A stretch of 64,000 bases of DNA from contig NZ_BCMG01000004.1 of assembly GCF_002217945.1 (NCBI RefSeq), forward strand, positions 1-64,000, read 5' to 3'. Each line of letters opens with the position of its first letter. The stretch's first letter is position 1. The DNA is from Secundilactobacillus silagei JCM 19001. GTDB taxonomy: Bacteria; Bacillota; Bacilli; Lactobacillales; Lactobacillaceae. Under the pieces are notes generated by a model. That model saw nothing but the letters and a program-made list of their open reading frames with translations. It ran no database searches and was not told where the DNA came from. Below, one piece after another: positions 26,997-35,652 of this stretch. The translations under genes and the position numbers were made by a program.

Positions 26997-28421
26997 ATGC
27001 TTAAGGTATTCAACACACTCACACGACAAAAAGAAGTGTTCACGCCCATCACTTCAGGAATTGTAAAAATGTACGTCTGCGGACCAACGGTTTACAATTA
27101 CATCCATATCGGCAACGCGCGCAGTGCCATTGCGTTTGACACGATTCGCCGATACTTTGAATATAAGGGTTACCACGTGCAGTACGTGTCTAATTTTACG
27201 GATGTTGATGATAAGATGATCAAGGCTGCTAAAGAAGCCCATACGACGGTACCAGCGATAGCTGACCGCTTCATTGCGGAATTCATGAAAGATACAACGG
27301 CCCTCAACATTGAACCGGCAACGAAACATCCAAGAGCAACTGAAAACATTAAAGATATTATTGAATTTATTCAGGATCTGATTGCTAAGGGGTATGGTTA
27401 TGAGTCCGAGGGGGACGTGTATTATCGCGCCCGCAAATTTGCCCACTATGGCCAACTATCCCATCAAAACATTGATGACTTGGAGGTTGGTGCCAGTCAG
27501 CACACGGATCCAGAAGAAATGAGTCGCAAGGAAGACCCCGTGGACTTTGCACTGTGGAAAGCAGCCAAGGGCGACGAGATCTCATGGGATTCACCATGGG
27601 GTAAGGGCCGGCCAGGCTGGCACATTGAATGCTCAGTTATGTCGACTAAGTATCTGGGTGACACCTTCGACATTCATGGTGGCGGTCAAGATCTGACTTT
27701 TCCGCACCACGAAAATGAAATTGCCCAAAGTGAAGCTAAGACCGGTCAAAAGTTTGCGAACTATTGGTTACATAACGGGTTTGTGACCGTTGGCGATGAA
27801 AACGAAAAAATGAGTAAATCGCTGGGGAACTTTGTGACGGTTCACGACATTTTGAAAACCGTTGATCCGCAGGTCTTGCGGTTCTTTATGGCTACGACGC
27901 AGTACCGCCGGCCAATTCAGTATACGCAGGGTAATCTGGACGACGCATCAAATAATTTGAAACGGCTGCAGACGGCGTTTAATAATCTGAATTACCGGCT
28001 GAAAGACGCTGAGTCAGGCAGTGATCCAAAGATCGAACAGGAGATTCGTCAGATCGAGGCGGATTTCGTGGACCAAATGGACGATGATTTTAACGTTCAA
28101 AATGCGATCACTCAAGTCTATGAATTAGCCAAGCTGGGCAACGTTTATGCTGAACGGCCAGTAGTCTTTAAGGACAGTCTGTCGTTTATCATTAAGACGC
28201 TCAGCGAATTAGTGAACATTTTTGGCATTGAATTTAAGCAGGAAACGTTAAATGATGACGGCATCGAGGCGCTGATCAACGAACGGTTAGCAGCCCGGAA
28301 GAACCGTAATTTTGAACGCAGTGATGAGATCCGTGAACAGCTAAAGGCTCAGGGGATCGTTCTTGAAGACACGCCTCAGGGGACTCGTTGGCACAGAGAC
28401 GATGAGAAAGGAAACGTATGA
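26997..28421 (+). CDS. cysS: Cysteinyl-tRNA synthetase
   Basis: A 474-residue class I synthetase. HIGH is YIHIGNARS (residues 35-43), the zinc site includes CGPTVYN at 28-34 and the HIECS and HHENE motifs near 205-238, and KMSKS is KMSKSLGN near 270. Start ATG 26997 behind AGAGAGGAG. It overlaps mrnC by 4 bases (ATGA) and starts a cysS-mrnC-rlmB-rae1 operon. cysE, which precedes it in Bacillus, is missing. Confidence 0.95.
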   Translation: MLKVFNTLTRQKEVFTPITSGIVKMYVCGPTVYNYIHIGNARSAIAFDTIRRYFEYKGYHVQYVSNFTDVDDKMIKAAKEAHTTVPAIADRFIAEFMKDTTALNIEPATKHPRATENIKDIIEFIQDLIAKGYGYESEGDVYYRARKFAHYGQLSHQNIDDLEVGASQHTDPEEMSRKEDPVDFALWKAAKGDEISWDSPWGKGRPGWHIECSVMSTKYLGDTFDIHGGGQDLTFPHHENEIAQSEAKTGQKFANYWLHNGFVTVGDENEKMSKSLGNFVTVHDILKTVDPQVLRFFMATTQYRRPIQYTQGNLDDASNNLKRLQTAFNNLNYRLKDAESGSDPKIEQEIRQIEADFVDQMDDDFNVQNAITQVYELAKLGNVYAERPVVFKDSLSFIIKTLSELVNIFGIEFKQETLNDDGIEALINERLAARKNRNFERSDEIREQLKAQGIVLEDTPQGTRWHRDDEKGNV

Positions 28422-28840
28422 GTGAACAGGCACAATCAGACTATCAGCAATTAAACGGGGTCGTTTTGGCTTACATGGGTGATGCCACCTATGAAGTTTT
28501 CATTCGACGCCACTTAATTGAACAGGGGCTAACACGGCCCAATAAACTGCAGCATAAGGCGACGCGGTACGTTTCCGCGAAGGCTCAGGCTGGGTTGATC
28601 ACGTTAATGGACGCGGATGACTACTGGACCGAAGAAGAAGAGTACTACTTCAAACGTGGCCGTAACGCTAAGAGTTATACGCATGCTAAAAACACCAGTG
28701 TGATGACGTATCGAATCTCTACCGGATTTGAAGCGATTTTTGGCTACTTGACGTTGAGCAATCAACACGATCGTCTAGCTGAAATGGCGCAGTGGTGCAT
28801 TGAACAGGTAGAAGCAGGGAGGTTACCCGATGAGAAATAA
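28418..28840 (+). CDS. mrnC: Mini-ribonuclease III (MrnC)
   Basis: A 140-residue RNase III-like protein with only the catalytic domain and no dsRNA-binding domain. In Bacillus it matures 23S rRNA. The signature [18 protein letters not shown] (about residues 12-29) holds the catalytic Asp, and GFEAIFGYL near 106 holds the second acidic site. It overlaps cysS by 4 bases and rlmB by 11 bases, so the three are translationally coupled. Length is normal. Confidence 0.92.
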   Translation: MSEQAQSDYQQLNGVVLAYMGDATYEVFIRRHLIEQGLTRPNKLQHKATRYVSAKAQAGLITLMDADDYWTEEEEYYFKRGRNAKSYTHAKNTSVMTYRISTGFEAIFGYLTLSNQHDRLAEMAQWCIEQVEAGRLPDEK

Positions 28841-29600
28841 CGAACAGTCATCTGAAGAAGAACCTTCTGAATTTATTTTTGGCCGCCATCCAGCAATTGC
28901 GGCGTTAAAAAGTGATCAGGAGATCAACAAAGTTTTTATTCAAGATGGGCTCAAACATGAGCTGATCGGTGAAATTATCAAATTAGCTAAGAAACGGTCT
29001 TTAGTGATTCAAATGGTTCCTAAATCTAAGCTGGAACGGCTGGCACCTCACGAAAACCATCAAGGGGTCGTACTGGCGGTCTCAGCTTATAAGTACGCCA
29101 CCATTGATGATCTATTTGAACGGGCGCAGGAACGCGATGAGCAACCGTTCTTCCTGATTTTGGACAACATTAACGATCCCCATAATCTTGGCTCGATCAT
29201 GCGGACGGCCGATGCGGTCGGCGCCCACGGGATTATTATTCCCAAGCGCCGTGCAGTTGGCCTAACCGGTGTTGTGGGCAAGGCTTCTGCTGGCGCGATG
29301 GAAAACGTGCCGGTTGCCCGGGTAACTAATTTAGTGAACACGGTTAAAGAATTGAAGGACCGCGGTCTTTGGATCTTTGGTACGGATATGGACGGGACCG
29401 ATTATCGCCACTTCGATGCTAAGGGCGCAGTTGGTATCATCATTGGCAATGAAGGTAAGGGCATCTCGCCACTGCTGAAAAAGTCAGTGGATGAGATGCT
29501 GACGATTCCAATGGTGGGGCATGTTCAAAGTTTGAATGCCAGCGTGGCAGCCAGCCTTTTGATGTACCAGGCCTTTGCTTCTCGTCACCCGCTGAATTAA
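28830..29600 (+). CDS. rlmB: 23S rRNA (guanosine-2'-O-)-methyltransferase RlmB
   Basis: A 256-residue SPOUT methyltransferase. It has an N-terminal substrate-binding domain (residues 14-85, [14 protein letters not shown]) and a C-terminal knotted domain with [20 protein letters not shown] near 112, [11 protein letters not shown] near 205 and [18 protein letters not shown] near 230. Family members methylate G2251 (E. coli number) of 23S rRNA or act on tRNA; the operon with mrnC favours an rRNA role. AGGGAGG lies inside the end of mrnC. Confidence 0.92.
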   Translation: MRNNEQSSEEEPSEFIFGRHPAIAALKSDQEINKVFIQDGLKHELIGEIIKLAKKRSLVIQMVPKSKLERLAPHENHQGVVLAVSAYKYATIDDLFERAQERDEQPFFLILDNINDPHNLGSIMRTADAVGAHGIIIPKRRAVGLTGVVGKASAGAMENVPVARVTNLVNTVKELKDRGLWIFGTDMDGTDYRHFDAKGAVGIIIGNEGKGISPLLKKSVDEMLTIPMVGHVQSLNASVAASLLMYQAFASRHPLN

Positions 29601-29618
29601 ACGGATCGGGTGAGACTA

Positions 29619-30161
29619 TTGAAAAAAGATATTTTAATTGTTGACGCCTACAATATGATCGGTAACTGGCCGGATCTGACCCGGCTAAAGTTAGCTGGCC
29701 GGCTGGAGGAAGCACGGGATAATCTGCTGGCAATCTTATCTGAGTACCATAAGTATCAAAAAATTGAAACCATCGTGGTCTTTGATGCCATGTACGTGCC
29801 CGGAATGTCTAAAAAGTATGATCATTACGGCTTAGAGGTCGTTTGGACGGGACAGGATCAAACCGCGGATGAATATATTGAAGCGTTGACCAAACAAAAA
29901 CAAAACCGTTTTACGCAAGTCACTGTAGCCACCAGTGATCAGGCTGAACAGTGGACCGTTTTTTCAGCGGGAGCGCTACGGATTCCTGCGGGTGAGCTGT
30001 TAACTAATATTAACCGCACCAGAAAAGAGGTCCATACGCAAGCCGTTAAGTTTGCTGATAAGGGCCAGGTCAGACACTCACCGTGGAATGAGGGGCAGCT
30101 GTCAAAACTAGAAAAACTGCGTGATCATTTGGGCGACGACCATCACTCAGATGACCAGTAG
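29619..30161 (+). CDS. rae1: NYN domain ribonuclease Rae1 (YacP)
   Basis: A 180-residue PIN-like NYN domain protein. The metal site begins with ILIVDAYNMIGNWP at residues 5-18, with further acidic residues in VVFDAMYVPG and VATSDQAEQWTVF. The Bacillus homologue cuts mRNA in the ribosomal A site. The start is probably TTG 29619, with GGTGAG 4 bases upstream and a match to the usual N-terminus; GTG 29610 is the alternative. It closes the cysS operon and is followed by a long hairpin. Confidence 0.88.
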   Translation: MKKDILIVDAYNMIGNWPDLTRLKLAGRLEEARDNLLAILSEYHKYQKIETIVVFDAMYVPGMSKKYDHYGLEVVWTGQDQTADEYIEALTKQKQNRFTQVTVATSDQAEQWTVFSAGALRIPAGELLTNINRTRKEVHTQAVKFADKGQVRHSPWNEGQLSKLEKLRDHLGDDHHSDDQ

Positions 30162-30176
30162 AAAAAAGTGATTTTA

Positions 30177-30263
30177 AAAAACAGCCAATTTGAATTTTGG
30201 ACTAGTGGCATGAACTGTAATTTAGCCATGTTACTAACCTAAAATTAAAAATTGGTTGTTTTT
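30177..30263 (+). terminator. Very long two-part hairpin after rae1 (terminator)
   Basis: An outer stem of about 15 bp (AAAAACAGCCAATTT against AAATTGGTTGTTTTT) encloses a second 10-bp stem (TAGTGGCATG against CATGTTACTA). A T-rich tail follows. It is longer and more elaborate than a common terminator. Confidence 0.7.
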
Positions 30264-30358
30264 AATTTGGTAAATAGCGAAACTTGTTTGGTAGGCACCA
30301 ATTACGCTGGTTGATATACTGCTGTTAATAATGAAATTAGGCCAACGGAGGAAGCCAA

Positions 30359-30937
30359 ATGATTAACAATGAAGCAGATTGGATATTGGTGGAGCAGGCG
30401 CGTCATGGGAATGAAGAGGCGCTACTAGAGTTGATAAGACGCTATGAACCGTTAGTTTTAAGTATTCAAAACCGTTATTATTTGCAGGAATTAGAAACGG
30501 CGGACTGGGAACAAGAGTCCAAAATCGTGCTGTGGGAAGTCATTTTACGCTTTGACGTATCTAGGACCCACGCCTTTGGGAGTTATTTAAAAACGGCCCT
30601 AATTAATCGTCGGCACGATCATGCCCGTCGCCTCAATGCTAAAAAGCGTAAGGCTAATGGACCAATGACTTCAATTGATGCGCACCCAACCTTCTTTGCG
30701 GAAACCTTGGCGGATAAACAGTTATTTTCCTCCGATCATTTAATTATTTTTAGGCAGCGACTGGTCGATATTGTTAAAAAGGAAATGTCGAAAATGGAAA
30801 GGGCCGTCTTGATCGCACTGGTTTCCGGTGACACCGAAGAAGCGATTTGCAACCGGTTTGGGCTTGACCATACGCAATTCCATAACGCCAACGAGCGCAT
30901 CAAACGTAAAATTAAGCGCCACTTGCAGGTCGAATAG
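30359..30937 (+). CDS. sigH: RNA polymerase sigma factor, SigH/ComX-like
   Basis: A 192-residue small sigma-70 protein. Region 2 spans about residues 10-90 (DWILVEQARHGNEEALLEL, then WEQESKIVLWEVILRFD), and region 4 about 135-190, with a helix-turn-helix ending in NERIKRKIKRHLQ. Its place after rae1 and before rpmG-secE-nusG is that of Bacillus sigH; in lactobacilli the homologue is linked to competence genes. A GGAGG lies 7 bases before the ATG. Sequence is divergent, so the exact regulon is unknown. comFA in this window is frameshifted. Confidence 0.85.
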   Translation: MINNEADWILVEQARHGNEEALLELIRRYEPLVLSIQNRYYLQELETADWEQESKIVLWEVILRFDVSRTHAFGSYLKTALINRRHDHARRLNAKKRKANGPMTSIDAHPTFFAETLADKQLFSSDHLIIFRQRLVDIVKKEMSKMERAVLIALVSGDTEEAICNRFGLDHTQFHNANERIKRKIKRHLQVE

Positions 30938-31008
30938 GCTACCGACATTGCTTGACACATACTTAACGTAAATGCTAATATGAAGACTGCTATAAGGAGG
31001 TGTTAGAC

Positions 31009-31158
31009 GTGGCTCAAAAGAAAGTTGCGTTGGCATGTTCTGTCTGTGGATCCCGGAACTACACGGTACCGGCTAGTCCTAATCGGAAAGTTCGACTTGA
31101 AGTAAAAAAGTACTGTAAGTATTGTGGTAAGCATACGTTACACCGGGAGACCCGGTAA
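31009..31158 (+). CDS. rpmG: Ribosomal protein L33, zinc-binding (C+) form
   Basis: A 49-residue protein starting at GTG 31009 behind AAGGAGG. It has two Cys pairs, CSVCG at residues 10-14 and CKYCG at 36-40, and the ending KHTLHRETR typical of L33. With all four Cys it is the zinc-containing paralogue. It lies 30 bases upstream of secE and is co-transcribed with it, as in Bacillus. Confidence 0.93.
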   Translation: MAQKKVALACSVCGSRNYTVPASPNRKVRLEVKKYCKYCGKHTLHRETR

Positions 31159-31188
31159 CGCGCGAATGCCCGGTGTAAGGAGGAGCTC

Positions 31189-31365
31189 ATGCGCTTTTTT
31201 AGATTTTTAGTTGCTGTTAAAGATGAAATGAAACAGGTTTCTTGGCCCGATGCCAAACAGACGCGAAAAGATACAAGCAGCGTGGTTTTTGTTGCTTTAT
31301 CCATGGCGATCTTTTTAGGACTGGTTGACTACCTGATTCAAATAGGATTAAAGTTCTTGGCCTAA
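31189..31365 (+). CDS. secE: Preprotein translocase subunit SecE
   Basis: A 58-residue single-span membrane protein. A short amphipathic N-terminal helix with the SecE signature VKDEMKQVSWPDAKQT (residues 10-25) is followed by one transmembrane helix (about 32-54). It is part of the SecYEG channel. ATG 31189 has AAGGAGGAG upstream. The gene lies between rpmG and nusG, the conserved position. Confidence 0.93.
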   Translation: MRFFRFLVAVKDEMKQVSWPDAKQTRKDTSSVVFVALSMAIFLGLVDYLIQIGLKFLA

Positions 31366-31385
31366 TGCCATTAGACGGTAAATTA

Positions 31386-31436
31386 TGCTATAATAGTTTG
31401 GACGAAAACTTCGCGCTGTCGAAGTTTTTTTATTTT
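31386..31436 (+). promoter_or_regulatory. nusG promoter directly followed by a terminator hairpin
   Basis: TGCTATAAT (31386-31394) is an extended -10. Starting about 5 bases after the predicted transcription start, AAAACTTCG (31405-31413) pairs with CGAAGTTTT (31420-31428), followed by a T-run to 31436. It can end rpmG-secE transcripts, and may also act on the nusG transcript itself. Confidence 0.7.
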
Positions 31437-31480
31437 GATTAAATGACAGTATCAGTCCCTTTAGGAAAGGATGGAACGAA

Positions 31481-32029
31481 ATGGTTGAATCAGCTGAAAA
31501 ACAATGGTATGTCCTGCATACCTATTCTGGCTATGAAAACAAAGTGAAGTTGAACTTGGAATCACGTGCCCAATCAATGGGGATGCAAGACTACATTTTC
31601 CGGGTAGTTGTCCCAGAAGAAGAGGAACATGAGGTTAAAAACGGTAAGGAAAAGATCAAGATGGATAAAACCTTCCCAGGTTACGTCTTGGTTGAAATGG
31701 TGATGACCGACGATGCTTGGTACATCGTTCGTAACACACCAGGGGTTACCGGGTTTATCGGTTCTCATGGTCAGGGTTCAAAGCCAACGCCATTGCTTCC
31801 CGATGAAGTTGAACTGATCTTGAAGCGATTAGGGATGAGCAGCCGTCATGAAGATCTGGACGTTGATGTTGACGACACCGTCAAAATCGTGGATGGCGCC
31901 TTTTCAGGAATGGAAGGTAAAATCACCGAGATCGATCATGAAAAGGCAAAGCTTAAGGTCAACATTAATATGTTTGGTCGTGAAACCAGCGCTGAGCTGA
32001 ATTTCGACCAAGTTGACCCAGTTGCCTAA
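31481..32029 (+). CDS. nusG: Transcription termination/antitermination factor NusG
   Basis: A 182-residue protein with an NGN domain (residues 7-115, KQWYVLHTYSGYENKVK, then FPGYVLVEM and VRNTPGVTGFIG) and a C-terminal KOW domain (130-180, DDTVKIVDGAFSGMEGKI). It binds RNA polymerase and controls pausing and elongation. AGGAAAGGATGG precedes the ATG. It is followed by rplK in the usual order, but with its own promoter after a hairpin. Confidence 0.95.
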   Translation: MVESAEKQWYVLHTYSGYENKVKLNLESRAQSMGMQDYIFRVVVPEEEEHEVKNGKEKIKMDKTFPGYVLVEMVMTDDAWYIVRNTPGVTGFIGSHGQGSKPTPLLPDEVELILKRLGMSSRHEDLDVDVDDTVKIVDGAFSGMEGKITEIDHEKAKLKVNINMFGRETSAELNFDQVDPVA

Positions 32030-32058
32030 ATAATCTAAAGAATTACTTGGCTTTTCGG

Positions 32059-32155
32059 TATAATTGTGGTAGTTTATATGAGTATGTTTTTGCATACACG
32101 TGTGGGAGGAGAAATCTGCTCTCCATTTACCACAACACGGACTCAAGGAGGTATG
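32059..32155 (+). promoter_or_regulatory. rplKA promoter and structured leader
   Basis: TATAAT (32059-32064) is followed by a leader with hairpin GTATG/CATAC (about 32080-32094) and a second stem-loop in which GTGTGG and GGAGA pair with CCACA and TCTCC (about 32099-32136). Autoregulation of this operon by L1 is known in other bacteria; whether this leader binds it is an inference. Confidence 0.5.
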
Positions 32156-32159
32156 TCTC

Positions 32160-32585
32160 GTGGCTAAAAAAGTAGCTAACATTGTAAAATTGCAAATTCC
32201 TGCGGGTAAAGCAACACCAGCTCCCCCAGTTGGTCCAGCATTGGGCCAAGCCGGAATTAACATCATGGGCTTTACGAAGGATTTTAACGCTCGTACTGCC
32301 GATCAAGCTGGGATGATTATTCCAGTTGTTATTACGGTATATGAAGATCGTTCATTCGACTTCGTTACTAAGACTCCGCCAGCCGCCGTTCTGTTAAAGA
32401 AGGCCGCCGGTGTTGAACATGGTTCAGGCGAACCTAACACGAAAAAGGTTGCTAAGGTAACCAAAGATCAAGTTAAGCAAATCGCTGAGACCAAAATGCA
32501 AGACCTAAACGCTGCTGACGTAGAAGCAGCTATGCGCATGGTTGAAGGTACTGCTCGTAGCATGGGCTTCACTGTAGAAGGTTAA
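32160..32585 (+). CDS. rplK: 50S ribosomal protein L11
   Basis: A 141-residue L11, the standard length, with N-terminal domain motif [20 protein letters not shown] (residues 11-30) and a C-terminal rRNA-binding domain ending in [10 protein letters not shown]. It forms the GTPase-associated centre. The start is GTG 32160, 8 bases after AAGGAGG; an apparent upstream extension lies in the leader. It is followed by rplA after 96 bases. Confidence 0.97.
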   Translation: MAKKVANIVKLQIPAGKATPAPPVGPALGQAGINIMGFTKDFNARTADQAGMIIPVVITVYEDRSFDFVTKTPPAAVLLKKAAGVEHGSGEPNTKKVAKVTKDQVKQIAETKMQDLNAADVEAAMRMVEGTARSMGFTVEG

Positions 32586-32681
32586 TCCCAGCTACTAACA
32601 CTACGGATACTTTGTTAAAGCAAATGTATCAAGTGGGAGGCCAAGCCGTTATAACCACATTTGCAAGGAGGAATTCACAAG

Positions 32682-33374
32682 ATGGCTCATAAAAGAGGTA
32701 AAAAGTATCAAGACGCTGTCAAGCAAGTAGAAGCTGAAAAGAACTACGCGCTTGATGAAGCTGTTGATTTGGTTAAGAAAATGGATTTTGCTAAGTTTGA
32801 TGCAACGGTTGAAATTGCATTCAAGCTTAACGTAGATACGAAGCAAGCTGACCAACAGCTCCGTGGGGCGGTTGTTCTGCCTAATGGTACTGGTAAGGAA
32901 CAGACTGTTATCGTATTTGCTAAGGGTGACAAGGCTAAGGAAGCTAAGGCCGCTGGCGCTGACTTTGTTGGTGAAGACGACTTAGTTGCTAAGATTCAAG
33001 ATGGCTGGTTGGACTTCGACGTTGCCATTGCAACGCCTGATATGATGGCCCAAGTTGGTCGTTTAGGTCGTGTCCTTGGACCTAAGGGCTTAATGCCTAA
33101 CCCTAAGACTGGTACTGTTACCATGGACGTAACGAAGGCTGTTAACGATTCTAAGGCTGGTAAGGTTACTTACCGGACTGACCGTGACGGTAACGTTGCT
33201 GTTCCTGTTGGTAAGGTATCATTCGACGCTGACAAGTTAGTTGAAAACTTGAAGACGATTGCGAACGTGGTTCTTTCAGCCCGTCCTGCAGCTGTTAAGG
33301 GGACTTACGTACAACACGTATCGATCTCATCAACCTTTGGCCCTAGTGTCAACGTTGATGTCGCATCCCTTTAA
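32682..33374 (+). CDS. rplA: 50S ribosomal protein L1
   Basis: A 230-residue L1 protein of the L1 stalk. N-terminal [10 protein letters not shown], the [20 protein letters not shown] motif near 122-141 and the C-terminal [14 protein letters not shown] are typical. The start is ATG 32682 with AAGGAGG 9 bases upstream. It shares a transcript with rplK. L1 often represses its own operon by binding the leader. Confidence 0.97.
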   Translation: MAHKRGKKYQDAVKQVEAEKNYALDEAVDLVKKMDFAKFDATVEIAFKLNVDTKQADQQLRGAVVLPNGTGKEQTVIVFAKGDKAKEAKAAGADFVGEDDLVAKIQDGWLDFDVAIATPDMMAQVGRLGRVLGPKGLMPNPKTGTVTMDVTKAVNDSKAGKVTYRTDRDGNVAVPVGKVSFDADKLVENLKTIANVVLSARPAAVKGTYVQHVSISSTFGPSVNVDVASL

Positions 33375-33393
33375 TTAAATAGAAAATCCCGTA

Positions 33394-33422
33394 TTGACTT
33401 TTAGCTAAGCATTCGGTATGCT
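33394..33422 (+). promoter_or_regulatory. rplJL promoter
   Basis: TTGACT (33394-33399) and TATGCT (33417-33422) are spaced by 17 bases. Confidence 0.75.
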
Positions 33423-33429
33423 TAACAAG

Positions 33430-33543
33430 TTGATATTTGTTCTGCCCAAGACTCAGGTGGCGTCAGCCTTAATTTACCTGCCGAGGAAGATGTGAATTTA
33501 GTTTACATTTCTCTCTATGTCTGGCGGACATAGGGATTTTTTA
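33430..33543 (+). ncRNA. L10 (rplJ) ribosomal protein leader with attenuator
   Basis: The leader carries the conserved L10-leader pieces: GCCCAAGACTCAGGTGG (near 33444) and TTACCTGCCGAGGAAGATGTG (33474-33494), which pair as the binding site for L10(L12)4. A terminator-type hairpin follows (CTATGTC with GACATAG, 33515-33533, then a T-run). Excess L10 is expected to stop rplJL transcription. Confidence 0.85.
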
Positions 33544-33572
33544 TTCCTAAAAGAATTCAGGAGGTGAAACTA

Positions 33573-34079
33573 ATGAGTAAAGAAACTGTTGCAATCAAGG
33601 CTAAGGAAGTTGACGCAGTGACTGAACGTTTTAACAACGCTCAGACAGCTATCGTTGTTGACTACCGTGGTTTAACCGTTGCAGAAGTTACTGACTTACG
33701 TAAGCAATTACGTGAAGCCGGTGTTTCAATGAGTGTTATCAAGAACAAGATCTTGACCCGTGCTGCAGAAAAAGCTGGTTACGCAGAATTAAACGATACG
33801 TTTGCTGGCCCAACTGCCGTTGCCTTTTCTGACGAAGATGCAATTGCACCTGCTAAGGTTTTGAAGAAGTTTGCTGATGAACATGACTCCCTTAACCTTA
33901 AGGGTGGTATGGTTGAAGGCAAGATTGCTTCGATTGATGAAATCAACACTTACGCTACGATGCCAAGTCGTGAAGACTTGTTATCAATGCTTGCTAGTGC
34001 CTTGTCTGATCCAATGCGTAAAATTGCGCGTGCGGTTAAGGCAGTTGCTGACAAGGGTGACGACGGCGAAGCTGCCTAA
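33573..34079 (+). CDS. rplJ: 50S ribosomal protein L10
   Basis: A 168-residue L10, which anchors L7/L12 dimers to the ribosomal stalk. The N-terminal domain contains [20 protein letters not shown] (about residues 30-49) and KNKILTRAA, and the C-terminal helix (about 130-165, [18 protein letters not shown]) binds L12. The start is ATG 33573 behind AGGAGGTG. It lies downstream of an L10 leader and is co-transcribed with rplL, 47 bases on. Confidence 0.97.
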   Translation: MSKETVAIKAKEVDAVTERFNNAQTAIVVDYRGLTVAEVTDLRKQLREAGVSMSVIKNKILTRAAEKAGYAELNDTFAGPTAVAFSDEDAIAPAKVLKKFADEHDSLNLKGGMVEGKIASIDEINTYATMPSREDLLSMLASALSDPMRKIARAVKAVADKGDDGEAA

Positions 34080-34126
34080 CCCAGTTACAAAACTAACTAT
34101 TTCAATATAAAATGGAGGAAACAAAA

Positions 34127-34492
34127 ATGGCTTTTGATAAAGATGCTATCATCGCTTCATTAAAAGAAGCGTCAATCTCAGATTTAAACGATCTCGTTAA
34201 GGCAATCGAAGACGAATTCGATGTTTCAGCTGCTGCTCCAGTTGCAGTTGCTGCTGGTGGCGACGATGCCGGTGCTACTAAGGATTCATACGATGTTGAA
34301 TTAACTGAATCAGGTGACGCCAAGGTTAAGGCTATCAAGGCTGTCCGTGAAATCACTGGTCTTGGTTTAAAGGATGCTAAGGGTCTTGTTGACAACGTAC
34401 CTTCAGTTATCAAGGAAGGCGTTACAGAAGACGAAGCTAACGACGTTAAAGCTAAGCTTGAAGCCGTTGGTGGCGTGGTTACCCTTAAGTAA
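34127..34492 (+). CDS. rplL: 50S ribosomal protein L7/L12
   Basis: A 121-residue acidic stalk protein. N-terminal dimer domain (1-30), Ala-rich hinge (about 36-52) and C-terminal factor-binding domain (55-121) with [19 protein letters not shown]. The start is ATG 34127 with GGAGG 9 bases upstream. It ends at a very strong terminator. Confidence 0.97.
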   Translation: MAFDKDAIIASLKEASISDLNDLVKAIEDEFDVSAAAPVAVAAGGDDAGATKDSYDVELTESGDAKVKAIKAVREITGLGLKDAKGLVDNVPSVIKEGVTEDEANDVKAKLEAVGGVVTLK

Positions 34493-34507
34493 TTTAAGGA
34501 ACCCGTT

Positions 34508-34545
34508 AAAAAAACGCTGTGCAGATTTCTGCACAGCGTTTTTTT
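34508..34545 (+). terminator. Terminator of rplJL
   Basis: AAACGCTGTGCAGA and TCTGCACAGCGTTT form a near-perfect stem with a tiny loop and seven T residues. Confidence 0.93.
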
Positions 34546-34563
34546 GTCTAGTTTTGGATAAAC

Positions 34564-35499
34564 CTAATCCGGCAGATCCATAAAATGCGCCTCATCCATA
34601 TGAACCAGGTGTTCTGGAATCGTAGCGATCCAGATCTTAGTGCCCCAGTTGATGGCATCGAGGGTGCTCTTAAAGCTGTCCCCATCCGCGAGAACGGTAA
34701 CAAATACTAATTCAGCATCTCCGCTATAAGCTTCTTTAATGATTTCGATATGGCTGCCAGTGATCGTTGTACCAGCAGGTGTGGCCGTTAGTAAGAATAA
34801 GCGGTTACGGTCGTGGTCGTAGAGGATAATATCGGGCATGGCTTCTGGCAGTATCGATGAGAAGCCTAATTCGGTTAACCGCTGCTGTTCGGCCTTCAAA
34901 TCTCGTTGGGGGTCATCAGCGATGTGCAGTAACTCGGCCTTCCCGGCAAAATTAGGGACAAACTTTTCCAAGACCGCTTTACTCAGTTGGTTATGATTAT
35001 TTTTAGGCAATTTAATTTGCTCGGCATTGGTGCCCTGAAAATCAATCGTCAGCTGCGGGGTATGTGAGAGGTGCGACTGGCTATTGATTAAGTCGGCATG
35101 CTGTTTCAAAAAGCTGGCTAACAGCGACTGGTATTGCGGTGTCCCGTAAGCCGTTACTAACTTAAAGAAATCGGCTGACAAAAACCAGTGCGCTTCTTTC
35201 GGTTCAGTTTTCGTTTTAGTGCTGTCGTTAGTGCTTAAGCCAAATGCTAGCATTCTTTGCGCGCCTAATTCGTAAAAATCTTCGAGGGTGTTTTCATCGA
35301 ATTGCAGGCCGTAGATATTTTGCAGGAAAAATAGGGCTCGCCGAATTTGAATCCCACGGTTAGTTGCGTCAGACCATTTCATTTCTGGGGTCAAATGCGT
35401 GGCTCCCAGTAGAAAAAAGACCGCCATATTACTTGCGGTTAGGTTAGAATCAAATTTTACGTCTTTGAGTATTTGAACAGTATCATCAAGTTTGGCCAT
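34564..35499 (-). CDS. BsuBI/PstI restriction endonuclease-like protein, catalytic residues altered, orphan
   Basis: A 311-residue protein that resembles BsuBI/PstI type II restriction enzymes over its length. The N-terminal helical part has MKWSDATN (residues 40-47) and the YGLQFDENT stretch. The C-terminal part follows the family pattern: MPDIILYD (221-228), LFLLTATP (234-241), VFVTVLAD and INWGTKIWIATIPEHLVHM (283-301). Active enzymes have a Glu in LxLIEAV and WETEVW; here these read LLTAT (Thr238) and WGTKIW (Gly286), so nuclease activity is doubtful. No methyltransferase is nearby. The start is ATG 35499 behind GGAGG. Family assignment is from remembered motifs; function is unknown. Confidence 0.7.
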   Translation of the reverse strand: MAKLDDTVQILKDVKFDSNLTASNMAVFFLLGATHLTPEMKWSDATNRGIQIRRALFFLQNIYGLQFDENTLEDFYELGAQRMLAFGLSTNDSTKTKTEPKEAHWFLSADFFKLVTAYGTPQYQSLLASFLKQHADLINSQSHLSHTPQLTIDFQGTNAEQIKLPKNNHNQLSKAVLEKFVPNFAGKAELLHIADDPQRDLKAEQQRLTELGFSSILPEAMPDIILYDHDRNRLFLLTATPAGTTITGSHIEIIKEAYSGDAELVFVTVLADGDSFKSTLDAINWGTKIWIATIPEHLVHMDEAHFMDLPD

Positions 35500-35604
35500 T
35501 ATAGTCCTCCAATAAATTAGTTTCTTCATACTCATTATAACAGTAGTTTACAGGCCATCAGCAGTTTTTTGAAAGCGATTACGGTGATGACCGTTTTAAT
35601 TGCC

Positions 35605-35648
35605 AAAAAAACGCTATGGTTTCCATTGGTTGGAAGCCATAGCGTTTA
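35605..35648 (-). terminator. Terminator of nrdF
   Basis: On the minus strand AAACGCTATGGCTTCCA pairs with TGGAAACCATAGCGTTT and a run of seven T residues follows. Confidence 0.9.
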
Positions 35649-35652
35649 AACT

